47,908 nucleotides of DNA from contig CALQOD010000007.1 of NCBI GenBank assembly GCA_943332105.1, forward strand, positions 1 through 47,908, in the 5' to 3' direction. This document shows, one piece after another, positions 24,636 to 35,109 of this stretch. The translations under genes were made by a program, and so were the position numbers. The stretch is from Chitinophaga pinensis. GTDB taxonomy: Bacteria > Bacteroidota > Bacteroidia > AKYH767-A > OLB10. The notes under the pieces are model-generated. The model was not told where the DNA came from, did no database searches, and saw only the letters and a program-made list of their open reading frames with translations. Position 1 is the first letter of the stretch; every line of letters begins with the position of its first letter.

Positions 24636-26408
24636 ATGAAAAATTTTGCATTGTTAGTTTTTACTTGTTTGGCTATAAGTTCAAACATTTTTGCTCAAGA
24701 ATATACTGTCGATTTCCCGCATCCAGAAACCCATTATGCGCATGTGAAAGTGTGTTTTAGAAATTGGAAAGGCGGCCAAATGGATATTCATTTACCGGTT
24801 TGGGCACCGGGATCCTATTTAGTAAGAGAATTTTCTAAGAATGTAGAATCGTATAAAGCGTTTAACGCAATAGGTGAACAATTGTCTGTAAGCAAAACAA
24901 GAAAAAATATCTGGACAGTTAATGCTGAGAGGGGAGATGTTAATTTTGAATATGATGTTTATGCAAATGAGCTTTCTGTACGAACAAGCTTTATCGACGC
25001 AGAACATGCATACTTAAATGGAACAAGTGTATTTGTTTTTGTTAAAGAATATCTTTCTAAAAAGGCTACTATAAATATTAACTTGCCTACTAATTGGAAA
25101 ACTATTTCTGTAGCATTAGACAAAGACCCATATAAGGGAAATGTTTTTGTTGCTGATAATTATGATGTCCTTGTAGATGCTCCTTTTGAAATTGGGAATC
25201 ATCATGTGTTCTCATTTACTTCTTGTGGAGTAAATCATGAAGTGGCCATGTTTGGTAAAGCGACCTATAATGAAGATCAGTTGAAAAAAGATATGGCCGT
25301 AATTACCGAGCAATCATTAAATGTTTTTGGTGGGCCACATCCTTGTAAAAATTATTTGTTTATTATTCATAATCTTAATAATGGAGGCGGCGGTTTAGAA
25401 CATAAAAATTCCACTACTCTTCAAACAGAAAGAAATGGATATTCCGGAGATGATTACAAAAGTTTTTTGACGCTGGTAGCGCATGAGTATTTTCACTTGT
25501 GGAATGTAAAGCGCATGCGTCCTAAAGCACTTGGTCCATTTGATTATGATAATGAAAATTACACCAATCTACTTTTTGTTTCAGAAGGATTTACAGCTTA
25601 CTATGAAGACTTAATAGTTTTTAGAAGTGGATTTTATACGCGACAAGAGTTTTTGCAAAAAATAGCGAACTCCTTTTCCTATACCGATAATCAATTAGGA
25701 GCAGCAATTCAACCATTAAATGAAGCTAGTTTTGATGCTTGGATTAAGTACTATCGCCCTAATGAAAATTCAAACAATAGTACAGTAAGTTATTATTCAA
25801 AAGGGGCCGCAATTGCCGCTTCTTTGGATATGATTATTCGTGCTAAAACCAATGGTAAAAAATCGTTGGATGATGTTATGCAAGTGTTGTATCAAACTTA
25901 TTTTTTAGGATATAATCGTGGCTTTACAGATGCAGAGTTTAAAGATGCCGTTAGTCAGATAGCAGGTCAGAATATGAATTACTTTTTCAGTAAGTATGTA
26001 AACGATACCCAGCAAATACCTTTCGATACAATTACTCAGGAAATAGGTCTTTCACTGGAAGATAATTTTGCTGACGAGGAGAAAGTTTATTTAGGGATTA
26101 ATATGCAGAGTGGTAAGAATACAATTGCATCTATAGAAAGAAGCTCTCCGGCGTGGTTAGCAGGATTAAATGTAGGGGATGAAGTAATTGCCATCAACGA
26201 TTATCGCTTTACTGGAGATCTGAATGAGAGCATGTCATTAGTAAAAATTAATGATGAAGTAAAAATAATGATTTCGCGCGGAGGAAATATAAAATCCTTT
26301 ATAATGAGATGCACGAATACTCCCTATTTGGATTATTTTATTGAACTAACGGAAGGCCTAACCGAAAATCAGAAAAGAATATTAAAAGGATGGCTCGGCG
26401 AGTTTTAA
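24636..26408 (+). CDS. M61 family metallopeptidase with PDZ domain (glycyl aminopeptidase-like)
   Basis: The 590-residue exported protein has a signal peptide (ends SNIFAQ), an N-terminal beta domain (about 25-200), a catalytic domain with the zinc site HEYFH (283-287) and a downstream Glu ligand in FVSEGFTAYY (Glu317), and a C-terminal PDZ domain (about 480-575: NMQSGKNTIASIERSSPAWLAG, GDEVIAIN). M61 peptidases of this architecture cleave N-terminal Gly and Ala from peptides in the periplasm. The length is standard. The stop codon abuts that of the convergent OmpA-type gene with no gap. Confidence 0.93.
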   Translation: MKNFALLVFTCLAISSNIFAQEYTVDFPHPETHYAHVKVCFRNWKGGQMDIHLPVWAPGSYLVREFSKNVESYKAFNAIGEQLSVSKTRKNIWTVNAERGDVNFEYDVYANELSVRTSFIDAEHAYLNGTSVFVFVKEYLSKKATININLPTNWKTISVALDKDPYKGNVFVADNYDVLVDAPFEIGNHHVFSFTSCGVNHEVAMFGKATYNEDQLKKDMAVITEQSLNVFGGPHPCKNYLFIIHNLNNGGGGLEHKNSTTLQTERNGYSGDDYKSFLTLVAHEYFHLWNVKRMRPKALGPFDYDNENYTNLLFVSEGFTAYYEDLIVFRSGFYTRQEFLQKIANSFSYTDNQLGAAIQPLNEASFDAWIKYYRPNENSNNSTVSYYSKGAAIAASLDMIIRAKTNGKKSLDDVMQVLYQTYFLGYNRGFTDAEFKDAVSQIAGQNMNYFFSKYVNDTQQIPFDTITQEIGLSLEDNFADEEKVYLGINMQSGKNTIASIERSSPAWLAGLNVGDEVIAINDYRFTGDLNESMSLVKINDEVKIMISRGGNIKSFIMRCTNTPYLDYFIELTEGLTENQKRILKGWLGEF

Positions 26409-28334
26409 TTATCTACCTAAGATTACAAATTCAGTTCTTCTGTTTTTAGCCATACTTGATTCTGATGTATTATCAGAAATTGGTTTTGTTGCGCCAAATC
26501 CTTTTGAAGTTAATCTGCTTTTATCGATTCCCTGCTCTGATAAATAGTTTGCAACTGCGTTAGCTCTTTCTTCGGATAATTTTTGATTTTCAATTGGATT
26601 TCCTGCATTGTCAGTATGTCCTTCTATAGATACTTTAAGTGATTTATTTATTTTCAAATAATCTGAAAAATCCTCAATAATATCTTTGTCTTGTTGATTC
26701 AATTCGCTTGAATTAGTACTGAATAAAATATTGTTCAGCTGATATGGTTTTCCAATTTCAATTTTTTTCACTTCAACATTTACTTTTTTGGGTTGGTTAA
26801 GTGTCGTGTCTTTCTTTGAAAAATATTGAGAGTTGTATGCCAATCCTTCTTTTTTTACTGTAAGAATATAGTCGTCATCAAATGCAACAACCGATGCATA
26901 CTTACCAGTGATGCTATCAACTTTTACTTCTACAGTTTCTTTGGTCTTAACATTTTTTAATTCAATTCTCGCATTCACTAATTCTGATTTATCGCCTTCA
27001 ACTTCTCCTTTTAGAAATAATACTTTATCAGGTTTAACAGTTTCTGGCAATTCAAATTCATAGATATCATAGCCACCAACACCTTTCAAACTATTTGAAG
27101 CAAAGTATCCTTTTTTTCCATCCGTACTTACAAAAAAACCAACTTCATCTGCTTCCGTATTTATTGGATAACCAACATTGGTTGGTTCAGACCAGGTGCC
27201 ATCGCTTTTTAATTTACACATGTATATATCAAAGCCTCCCATTCCTGGTAAATTATCAGAACTAAAATAAAAAGTTCGATTATCAGGATGCATAAAGGGG
27301 GTTTTTTCATTCCCTATTGTATTAATCGATTTAGGTAGTTTAGCTGAAGCCGTCCATCCTGACCCCAATAATTTCGTAGTCATATAAATATCACTTGTCT
27401 TATTTACTGCATCGCGATAGCTAACGAAATAGAGCGTCTTTCCATTTGGTGCAATGCTTGGCTGACTATCCCAATATTTTGCATCATTTACCAAAGGACT
27501 CACGCTTTCAGGTTCAGACCATTGGCCGTTAATATTTTCGCAAGTGTAGATATCAAAGTTGCCACCTTTGTTTACAGTAAAGAATAAAGATTTATTATCA
27601 ACGCTAATTGATGCGCCGCCTTCATTACCGCTTGATGATTTATTAAATGGTAAAGGCAGGGCTTCGCCTTTTGTAAAAACACCATCTTTCTTTTCGGCCA
27701 TCATGAACTTCTCTACATTACTAACTGTAACGGCACCTTTTCGATTTTCATCAAATCTGCGAGTAAAAAAGCAAAGATCATTATCAGGCGAAATGATAGC
27801 GAGGTATTCAGGATCTCCTGTTGAAACACTCTTTAATGCAGTTGGATTAAATGGAACTGGGTTCATCATTAGTTTGGCCCTTACTTTTTTGAGCACGGCA
27901 TCAGCCGCATATTCCTCTCGTAGGTTGCCAAAGCTTAAATATTCGTCATATATTCTGATACACTCTTTATATCGTTTTTGATTGTAATAATACTCTCCTA
28001 AATGATAATAGGCATCGGCAGAGGCATCTGGACAAAATCGAATCAGTGCTTCATAAGCTGAGGCCATCTCATCATCTTTATGTGACTGAAGCGCAATATC
28101 ACCATATAACCACCATGCATTACCGTTAGTAGAATCTTCCTCAAGTGCTTTGATTAATAGCTCTTTCATTTTTACAAATGACTCTCGCGATTGATGAGCT
28201 CGTTCAGCGTCTTCTAAGTACTTGGTTGATTTTTTAACTGTTGAAGGCTTACAGGATATTGGATTTTGACTAAAAGCAGGTGTTAAAAGGGCGGTGGCCA
28301 ACAAACCAAGTAAGGCAAAATATTTTTTTTTCAT
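26409..28334 (-). CDS. PorE-like protein: TPR, PD40 propeller, regulatory-like domain and OmpA domain
   Basis: The 641-residue exported protein has a signal peptide (MKKKYFALLGLLATALLTPAFS), TPR-like helices (about 35-150), PD40/WD40-like propeller repeats (about 180-430, e.g. NGKTLYFVS, DNRTFYFSSDNLPGMGGFDIYM), a carboxypeptidase-regulatory-like beta domain (about 435-525), and a C-terminal OmpA domain (about 530-641) with the peptidoglycan ligands in IEGHTDNAGNP and LSEERANA. This domain order is that of PorE, the T9SS component tied to the cell wall, but Bacteroidota carry several paralogues with the same order. A lipobox is not evident, whereas P. gingivalis PorE is lipidated. The ATG at 28334 is favoured over an upstream TTG. 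Confidence 0.88.
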   Translation of the reverse strand: MKKKYFALLGLLATALLTPAFSQNPISCKPSTVKKSTKYLEDAERAHQSRESFVKMKELLIKALEEDSTNGNAWWLYGDIALQSHKDDEMASAYEALIRFCPDASADAYYHLGEYYYNQKRYKECIRIYDEYLSFGNLREEYAADAVLKKVRAKLMMNPVPFNPTALKSVSTGDPEYLAIISPDNDLCFFTRRFDENRKGAVTVSNVEKFMMAEKKDGVFTKGEALPLPFNKSSSGNEGGASISVDNKSLFFTVNKGGNFDIYTCENINGQWSEPESVSPLVNDAKYWDSQPSIAPNGKTLYFVSYRDAVNKTSDIYMTTKLLGSGWTASAKLPKSINTIGNEKTPFMHPDNRTFYFSSDNLPGMGGFDIYMCKLKSDGTWSEPTNVGYPINTEADEVGFFVSTDGKKGYFASNSLKGVGGYDIYEFELPETVKPDKVLFLKGEVEGDKSELVNARIELKNVKTKETVEVKVDSITGKYASVVAFDDDYILTVKKEGLAYNSQYFSKKDTTLNQPKKVNVEVKKIEIGKPYQLNNILFSTNSSELNQQDKDIIEDFSDYLKINKSLKVSIEGHTDNAGNPIENQKLSEERANAVANYLSEQGIDKSRLTSKGFGATKPISDNTSESSMAKNRRTEFVILGR

Positions 28335-28469
28335 TGCTGAAAGCGATACACTACAAATATTCAATCAAAACAGATAACTATTTTTTGTAATGAATTATTG
28401 TTTCAACAATAGGAAGTTTATAAAGTAGTAATGTTTATCATCCTAAATCGTTACAAATCTGAAAAAGAA

Positions 28470-28500
28470 CAACCAGGCAACTTTTAGTTTTACCTGGCTG
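28470..28500 (-). terminator. Terminator of the choice-of-anchor B gene
   Basis: Read on the minus strand, CAGCCAGGTAA pairs with TTGCCTGGTTG (11 bp including G-U pairs) over a 9-base loop and is followed by TTCTTTTT. The G-U pairs hide it when read on the plus strand. It lies 22 bases after the stop codon. Confidence 0.75.
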
Positions 28501-28521
28501 TAATATTTCTAAGTAGAATCT

Positions 28522-30876
28522 TTATTCTTTCACCAACTTCATTGTATTTGAATTTCCATTTGAAGAAATTAATTGAAGTGTATAAATTCCTGATGTTAAT
28601 TCCTGACCTATATTCAAATAATTATTTACGCCTTCTAACTGTCTTTTTTCAACTACTTTGCCTAGTGCATCATACACTAATAATGTACTTTTTCCTCCTA
28701 AGTTATTTACAACATTTACCTGCGTATTGTTTGCAAATGGATTAGGATGAGCAGATATAGAAGCAATTGGAGCTTCAGTGGATTGAATACCTGTAAGGTT
28801 GCTTATTACGAAGTTGTCTAACCCGCCTTCGACAATATTAAAAGTAGGACCTGGATCGCTGATGTTTACAAAAAGTCTCATAGTAGAAGTAAGTGGAAGT
28901 AAACTGCCGATCTGATAGGTTTGATTCAACCAAGTACTTTGACTAGGCTGACCAGCATAAGTACGCTCTAACAATACAGTTGTAAATCCATTGGTCAAGA
29001 AAATACTCATCGTATCGTCTGGTGCACCATTAGTAAATCCACCATTGAAAAACCAACGTTTATAGCTTAGCGATGCATTAGAGTTGGTAGATAAGTCAAA
29101 TATGGGCGAAGTTAGAATGGTTGCGCCCTGATCAACATCATTATCCCAAGCGTTACCGCCACCATTGTCTGTTACATAGCATTGATCACCACAATCGCCT
29201 AAAACATCGGTCCCAGGATTAGCAATTGCATTCATGTAATTAGTTTGTATCGGTACACCTCGTTCCCAAGCATTTGGTGATGGTCCAATCACTGTCCATC
29301 CAAAATCTAAAGAGAAATCATCATAATATCCTGGTGTTAAAGCAAAGCTTAATGGAGTAGCATCTACTTGCGAGCTTGAGCAAATTGTTTGATAACCCCA
29401 ACTGCCAACCGTAATAATGTAGTTGTCTGGATAGAATCCAACTAGATTATATTGTCCGGATGTATTAGTCGTTGCAGTTATATCAAATTGGGAGTTTTTA
29501 AAATGTATTATTGCATTTGAAATTGGCAATCCTGTTACAGCATTTGTTACAGTTCCTGTAGCCATTACTGTAGAGAAGCTTAATAGCTGTACATTTAAAT
29601 TAGTAAGTATTCCATTGTTCAAAGCAACGCCCGATATAGTTTTTGAAGTGTATCCTGCTTTAGAAAACTGAATATCATAAATTCCTGCTTGGGCTAGGCC
29701 TGTTTTATATTCTCCATTCAATTTACTTTTTTTGCTGACAGATGTGTTTAAAATCTGAATTGAAACACCGTTTAATGGCATGCCAGAAACAGAATCGGTA
29801 ACTATTCCCTCCAAATAGCATCCTCGTACATAGGTAGGCGTTAGTACAAACAGTCCGTTGTCAATATCAGAACAAACTAAATTTCCAGAAGGTAAAAATG
29901 GGTAAACTCCCCAGCAACCATTATAGCCATTTCCAGATCCTTGTGGGTAGGTATCATAAGTCCCTGTAATAATCATATTGTCTGGGCGACTAACATCAAC
30001 TATTGCAATTCCATCTTTATACCAGCTAATAATTTCATAGTCATTTAAAGTATGCGTATTATGAATAATAGAACCTGAGCCAGGCGTTGTCTGAATTTTA
30101 TCTAATTCAATAATGTTATTCAGGTCTGATACATCATAAGCTGCCAGGTATGAATCACTCACTTCATCAGTAGTAAACAAAACATTACCTGCATCATTAA
30201 GCCATGCATTATGAGTAAACATACTTGGTGTATTTTGACTAGTAATTAATAGTGGGTTTGATTTATTTGTTACATCCATCACTGAAAAATAACCATCATA
30301 AATATGGCAGCCATATAGCTTATTGTTTCTCACATAACCATCATGAATATATGTACCCGGAGTATGCCCAGTATAGGTAGGATTCCATGGATTCGCAAGA
30401 TCAAGAATCAACGCAGCTCCATTAAATAAATTACTACCAAATAAATAACAATAACCATCTTCAATATGCAAGGCATGAACAGTATTTATTTGATTATTGA
30501 TTGCTCCATCACCTTTGTAAAATTTCGTAGGAACAGAATCAGGCAAGTATCCAAGATTCAATATTTGAAGGCCATTGCAACATCCTTCTGTAGTTACATA
30601 AGCATAGTTCTGCCATGTTTTCACCTCTCTCCAATCTGAATTATTGCCTGTAATATTGAACTTAACAACAGGATTGGCAGGGTTCGTTACATCTACTATA
30701 GAAAGACCTGTAAAAGTTCCCACCAAAGCATATTCATTTCCTGAACTATCAATATAGCCGCCTATATTAGATAGGACGTTATTAAAAGGTAAATTAGCTC
30801 GTAAACTAACATTTAATTGAGCAAATGATTGAATGTAAAACAACAGGAGAAATCCGACTGCAAGTAGCTTTTTCAT
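28522..30876 (-). CDS. Choice-of-anchor B (LVIVD repeat) secreted protein with T9SS type A signal
   Basis: The 784-residue protein has a signal peptide (ends IQSFAQ), an N-terminal beta-propeller of LVIVD-type repeats (about 25-350: GLSIVDVTNPANP, LQILNLG, FSVMDVTNKSNP, AYDVSDLNN), two carboxypeptidase-regulatory-like beta domains (about 355-520, LEGIVTDSVSGMPLNGVS and ATGTVTNAVTGLPIS), a MAM/laminin-like sandwich (about 525-700) and a T9SS sorting domain (about 710-784: ISAHPNPF, LLVYDALGKVVE, GIYTLQL). The mature product should reach the cell surface or medium. A surface or scaffolding role is guessed; no catalytic motif is seen. No clear -7 box was found upstream. Confidence 0.9.
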   Translation of the reverse strand: MKKLLAVGFLLLFYIQSFAQLNVSLRANLPFNNVLSNIGGYIDSSGNEYALVGTFTGLSIVDVTNPANPVVKFNITGNNSDWREVKTWQNYAYVTTEGCCNGLQILNLGYLPDSVPTKFYKGDGAINNQINTVHALHIEDGYCYLFGSNLFNGAALILDLANPWNPTYTGHTPGTYIHDGYVRNNKLYGCHIYDGYFSVMDVTNKSNPLLITSQNTPSMFTHNAWLNDAGNVLFTTDEVSDSYLAAYDVSDLNNIIELDKIQTTPGSGSIIHNTHTLNDYEIISWYKDGIAIVDVSRPDNMIITGTYDTYPQGSGNGYNGCWGVYPFLPSGNLVCSDIDNGLFVLTPTYVRGCYLEGIVTDSVSGMPLNGVSIQILNTSVSKKSKLNGEYKTGLAQAGIYDIQFSKAGYTSKTISGVALNNGILTNLNVQLLSFSTVMATGTVTNAVTGLPISNAIIHFKNSQFDITATTNTSGQYNLVGFYPDNYIITVGSWGYQTICSSSQVDATPLSFALTPGYYDDFSLDFGWTVIGPSPNAWERGVPIQTNYMNAIANPGTDVLGDCGDQCYVTDNGGGNAWDNDVDQGATILTSPIFDLSTNSNASLSYKRWFFNGGFTNGAPDDTMSIFLTNGFTTVLLERTYAGQPSQSTWLNQTYQIGSLLPLTSTMRLFVNISDPGPTFNIVEGGLDNFVISNLTGIQSTEAPIASISAHPNPFANNTQVNVVNNLGGKSTLLVYDALGKVVEKRQLEGVNNYLNIGQELTSGIYTLQLISSNGNSNTMKLVKE

Positions 30877-31076
30877 GAATTGATTTTGATAATATGTTTT
30901 GGAATCGTAAATGTATTGAAAACCTTTAAATCACAAAAATGCAGATGGTCTGAATGGGCATTTTTGTAATTTGTATGCAAACTGTTAAATTATAGGTAAT
31001 GTCGTTTATTTTAATTCGATTATTTGAGTGTTCACTATTTCTTTTATTACTTTGGGGCTGTAAAAAATTTCTATTT

Positions 31077-33110
31077 ATGTATAAATTAAAAATGATTGCC
31101 GGAGTTGGATTAGCATTAGGTGTGGCTGTATCAGCTGCATTTATGTCAGATACTACTCTCTTAAAAGGAGTCGATTATAATGCAATCGATAAATCCGTTA
31201 AACCTAACGATGATTTCTACCATTTCGCAAGTGGCACTTGGCTAAAGAATAATCCTGTTCCTTCTGACCAAAGTCGTTGGGGTAGCTTTGATGTTTTAGC
31301 AGATGAAAACAATAAAAAAATCAGAACTGTTATTGAAGAAGTGGCGATTGATAAGTCGGCTGCAAAGGGTACGTTACGTCAAAAATTGCGCGACTTCTAT
31401 AACCTTGCAATAGATTCTGCAAAAGCCGACCAGCAAGGTATATCTATGATTAAGGGGGATATTGGTCGTATTTTGTCAATTAAATCTAAGGAAGAAGTAA
31501 TTCCTTGCATGGCAGAAATGACAGCCAAAGGTGTTGACAATATTTTTGGATTTTATGTTAGTCGTGATTTGAAAAACAGTTCTAAAAATGTTCTTTATTT
31601 AACACAAAGTGGTTTAGGATTGCCCGATCGTGATTATTATTTAAAGGATGATGAACGTAATTCTTCTATTCGTAAATCTTATGTTGAACATATGACAAAT
31701 ATGTTTACGCTTTTAAGCTTAAACGAGCCTGGAAAAATCGCTGATTCTATTTTGTCCTTAGAGACGAAAATCGCTAAAATATCCATGTCGAGAGTTGAAA
31801 TGCGAGACGAAGAAAAAACATACAATCCTAGGTCATTAAGTGAGATAGAAAAGATGAGTCCTGCAATAAATTGGCAGCTATACATGAAGTCAAATGGAAT
31901 TCCGGAAACAGATATAGTTGTAATAAATCAGTTAGATTATTTTACTGCAATATCATCTGTATATGAACAAACGGATGCTTCAGTTTGGAGAAATTATATT
32001 CTTTGGAAATATATCTCAGGTTGTGCATCACAGTTGAGTAGTGACTTCGTAAATGAGAGTTTTAATTTCAATGGTAAAATTTTGAATGGAACTCAGGTTA
32101 TGCGTCCTCGTTGGAAGCGCGCTGTTTCAGCATGTGATGGATCTATTGGTGAAATTGTAGGTCAGCTTTACATTCAAAAATATTTTAGTCCAGACTTGAA
32201 AACAAAAGTCAGTGCAATGGTTAAAAATATTCTTGCTACATATAAAATTCGAATTACAAAACTGGATTGGATGAGCGAAGAAACCAAAGTAAAAGCATTA
32301 GAAAAACTATCAAAGTTTAATACTAAATTAGGATACCCCGATAAGTGGAAAGATTATTCAAAATTAGAAATTAAAGATGATGCCTATGTATTAAATGTAC
32401 AACGTTCAGAAGCATTTTCATATAAAGAAAACATGGCGAAATTAGGGAAGCCAGTGGATAAATCAGAATGGCAAATGTTACCTCATCAAGTGAATGCATA
32501 TTATGATCCTACATTAAATGAAATCGTTTTCCCTGCTGCTATTATGCAACCTCCGTTTTATTACCCAGGTGCTGATGATGCTACTAACTACGGAGCATTG
32601 GGTGCTGTTATCGGACACGAAATTACTCATGGTTTTGATGATCAGGGTTCTAAATATGATGGAAATGGTAATATGTTAGATTGGTGGAGTGAAAAAGATA
32701 AATCACAGTTTGAAGAACGTTCAAAGGTTTTAATAAACTGCTTTAATAAGTACGAAGCATTGCCTGGAGAGTTTGTTAATGGCGAATTAACTATTGGTGA
32801 GAACATTGCTGATTTAGGAGGATTAAGTACTGCCTATTATGCATTACAGATGGCAAATGAAGGAATTGCATCGCCAGTTGTACAAGGATTTACTAGTGAC
32901 CAGCGTTTCTTCTTAGCATTTGCTCAAGTATGGAAACAAAATATTAAGGATGAAATGTTGCGTAAACGTTTACTAACGGACGTGCATTCACCAGCAAATT
33001 TCCGTGTACTAGGAACACTATCAAACATGACGGAGTTCTACAAAGCCTTTGGTGTAAATGAAGGTGATATGATGTATCGTGATAATAATGACAGAGCAAA
33101 GATTTGGTAA
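31077..33110 (+). CDS. pepO: M13 family endopeptidase (neprilysin/PepO-like)
   Basis: The 677-residue zinc peptidase carries the M13 signatures: the zinc helix HEITHGFDDQG (coded from 32616), the Glu ligand motif GENIADLGGL, an N-terminal PNDDFYHFASGTWLKN, and a C-terminal RDNNDRAKIW that ends in the family's conserved CxxW-like tail position. It is exported or membrane-anchored through a hydrophobic start (MYKLKMIAGVGLALGVAVSAAF) and degrades oligopeptides. An upstream ATG at 30999 is in frame and would add a second hydrophobic stretch with a WGC; I prefer 31077 because it gives a normal signal sequence, but the longer form is possible. No clear -7 box was found. A strong bidirectional terminator follows. 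Confidence 0.9.
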   Translation: MYKLKMIAGVGLALGVAVSAAFMSDTTLLKGVDYNAIDKSVKPNDDFYHFASGTWLKNNPVPSDQSRWGSFDVLADENNKKIRTVIEEVAIDKSAAKGTLRQKLRDFYNLAIDSAKADQQGISMIKGDIGRILSIKSKEEVIPCMAEMTAKGVDNIFGFYVSRDLKNSSKNVLYLTQSGLGLPDRDYYLKDDERNSSIRKSYVEHMTNMFTLLSLNEPGKIADSILSLETKIAKISMSRVEMRDEEKTYNPRSLSEIEKMSPAINWQLYMKSNGIPETDIVVINQLDYFTAISSVYEQTDASVWRNYILWKYISGCASQLSSDFVNESFNFNGKILNGTQVMRPRWKRAVSACDGSIGEIVGQLYIQKYFSPDLKTKVSAMVKNILATYKIRITKLDWMSEETKVKALEKLSKFNTKLGYPDKWKDYSKLEIKDDAYVLNVQRSEAFSYKENMAKLGKPVDKSEWQMLPHQVNAYYDPTLNEIVFPAAIMQPPFYYPGADDATNYGALGAVIGHEITHGFDDQGSKYDGNGNMLDWWSEKDKSQFEERSKVLINCFNKYEALPGEFVNGELTIGENIADLGGLSTAYYALQMANEGIASPVVQGFTSDQRFFLAFAQVWKQNIKDEMLRKRLLTDVHSPANFRVLGTLSNMTEFYKAFGVNEGDMMYRDNNDRAKIW

Positions 33111-33132
33111 TTAAAGCTAGATATTGAAAATA

Positions 33133-33166
33133 AAAAAGGGAGCAATTTTTAAATTGCTCCCTTTTT
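33133..33166. terminator. Bidirectional terminator between pepO and typA
   Basis: AAAAAGGGAGCAATTT pairs with AAATTGCTCCCTTTTT (16 bp) over a two-base loop between two convergent genes, with T runs on both strands. Confidence 0.92.
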
Positions 33167-33188
33167 GTTTTACTATTAGTATGAACGA

Positions 33189-35000
33189 TTAAATCGTTTC
33201 TTCTTTTCTGCTCATTCGCTTTCTAAGGTTTTCGTCAAGGTAAACCTTACGCATACGTAACGATTTAGGAGTAATCTCTAAATACTCGTCTTTCTCGATG
33301 TATTCCATACACTCTTCCAATGAAAACTTAACTGCTGGTGCAATTCTAACATTATCGTCGCTACCCGATGCACGCATATTACTTAGTTTCTTTGGTTCAC
33401 AAACATTAATTAATAAATCATCAGGACGAATATGCTGACCAATAACCTGCCCCGCATAAACACTTTCTGTTGCATCAATAAAGAAATATCCACGGTCTTG
33501 CATTCTGTCAATTGAATAAGGCGTTGCAATTCCATTTTCTTTAGCTAATAAAACTCCTGAAATTCTTCCTGCAATCACACCTTTCCAGGGCTCGTAGCTT
33601 TTAAAGCGGTGAGCCATAGTTACACGGCCTGCAGTTGCAGTTAATATATTACTTCGTAAACCGATTAAACCACGAGCAGGAATTTCAAACTCTAAATGCT
33701 GTAAGTCACCTTTAGGCTCCATGATTTTCAATTCTCCTTTCTTCTGTGTTACTAATTCAATTACTTTTCCTGCTACTTCTTCAGGTGTGTCTACCGTAAG
33801 GTTCTCAATTGGTTCGTAACGCTGTCCATCAATTTCTTTAGTGATTACCTGAGGTTGACCTACTTGTAATTCGTATCCCTCGCGACGCATTGTTTCAATC
33901 AAAATAGACAAGTGAAGTACACCGCGGCCATAAACTAAATATGAATCAGGGGATTCAGTATCTATAATACGCATTGCTAAGTTCTTCTCCAACTCTTTGT
34001 ATAATCGATCTCGTATATGACGAGAAGTCACAAAACGACCTTCCTTACCAAAGAAAGGACTATTGTTAATAGTAAACAACATGCACATTGTTGGTTCATC
34101 AACGGATATAGGAGTAAGGGCTTCTGGATTTTCAAAATCAGCAATGGTGTCACCAATTTCAAAATCTTCTATACCGGTAATCGCACATAAATCACCGCAT
34201 GTTATCTCTTCGGCCTTTCTACGACCTAATCCTTCAAAGACAAAAACTTCTTTGATCCTCATTTTTTTAATGGTACCATCACGCTTAACCAAGCTTACAG
34301 GCTGGTTTTCTTTTAGTGAGCCACGGCTAATACGCCCGATCGCAATACGCCCAACATATGTTGAGAAATCTAATGATGTAATTAACATCTGAGGTGTTCC
34401 TTCATAGATCGGAGGCTCAGGGAAATATTCTATAATTAAATCTAATAATGGAATCACATCTGTTGTAGGGTTTTTGTAATCATGTCCCATCCAACCATGC
34501 TTCGAAGAACCGTAAACTGTCGGGAAACCTAATTGTTCTTCCGTAGCTCCTAAATGGAAGAACAAATCAAACACTTTTTCAAGCACCTCTTCTGGTCGGC
34601 AATTTTCTTTATCTACTTTATTGATAACTAAGACCGCTTTTTTACCCATTTCTAATGCCTTGCTCAATACAAATCGTGTTTGAGGCATCGGACCTTCAAA
34701 AGCATCAACTAATAAGATAACACCATCCGCCATATTCATAACACGCTCAACTTCACCTCCAAAGTCGGCGTGACCTGGAGTATCAATGATGTTGATTTTT
34801 GTTCCCTTATAATTAACAGAAATGTTTTTTGCGATGATTGTGATACCACGTTCGCGCTCTAAATCATTATTGTCAAGAATTAAGTCACCAGTTTTTTCGT
34901 TGTCACGAAAAATTTGCGTCTGATGTAAAATTTTATCTACTAAAGTGGTTTTGCCATGATCGACATGGGCAATAATTGCAATGTTTCTGATTGATTGCAT
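33189..35000 (-). CDS. typA: Ribosome-binding GTPase TypA/BipA
   Basis: The 603-residue translational GTPase has all G motifs near the N-terminus: G1 AHVDHGKTT, G2 RERGITI, G3 DTPGHADFGGEVER and G4 NKVDKENCRP, followed by domains II, III, V and the TypA-specific C-terminal domain (YGRGVLHLSIL, RGLIGLRSNILTATAG, LRMRKVYLDENLRKR). TypA binds the 70S ribosome and assists ribosome assembly and stress growth. The length is typical. A promoter lies about 110 bases upstream on the minus strand (see separate entry), giving an unusually long leader for this window. Confidence 0.96.
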   Translation of the reverse strand: MQSIRNIAIIAHVDHGKTTLVDKILHQTQIFRDNEKTGDLILDNNDLERERGITIIAKNISVNYKGTKINIIDTPGHADFGGEVERVMNMADGVILLVDAFEGPMPQTRFVLSKALEMGKKAVLVINKVDKENCRPEEVLEKVFDLFFHLGATEEQLGFPTVYGSSKHGWMGHDYKNPTTDVIPLLDLIIEYFPEPPIYEGTPQMLITSLDFSTYVGRIAIGRISRGSLKENQPVSLVKRDGTIKKMRIKEVFVFEGLGRRKAEEITCGDLCAITGIEDFEIGDTIADFENPEALTPISVDEPTMCMLFTINNSPFFGKEGRFVTSRHIRDRLYKELEKNLAMRIIDTESPDSYLVYGRGVLHLSILIETMRREGYELQVGQPQVITKEIDGQRYEPIENLTVDTPEEVAGKVIELVTQKKGELKIMEPKGDLQHLEFEIPARGLIGLRSNILTATAGRVTMAHRFKSYEPWKGVIAGRISGVLLAKENGIATPYSIDRMQDRGYFFIDATESVYAGQVIGQHIRPDDLLINVCEPKKLSNMRASGSDDNVRIAPAVKFSLEECMEYIEKDEYLEITPKSLRMRKVYLDENLRKRMSRKEETI

Positions 35001-35109
35001 GATTGTGTATTCGCAGTTAAGTTAAGTTCGTATATTACCTCTAATCCAATCGATTGTATAAAGCGCTGAAAGTTAGAACTGTATGCTTTTCTATAGGAAA
35101 TTCGGAGTG

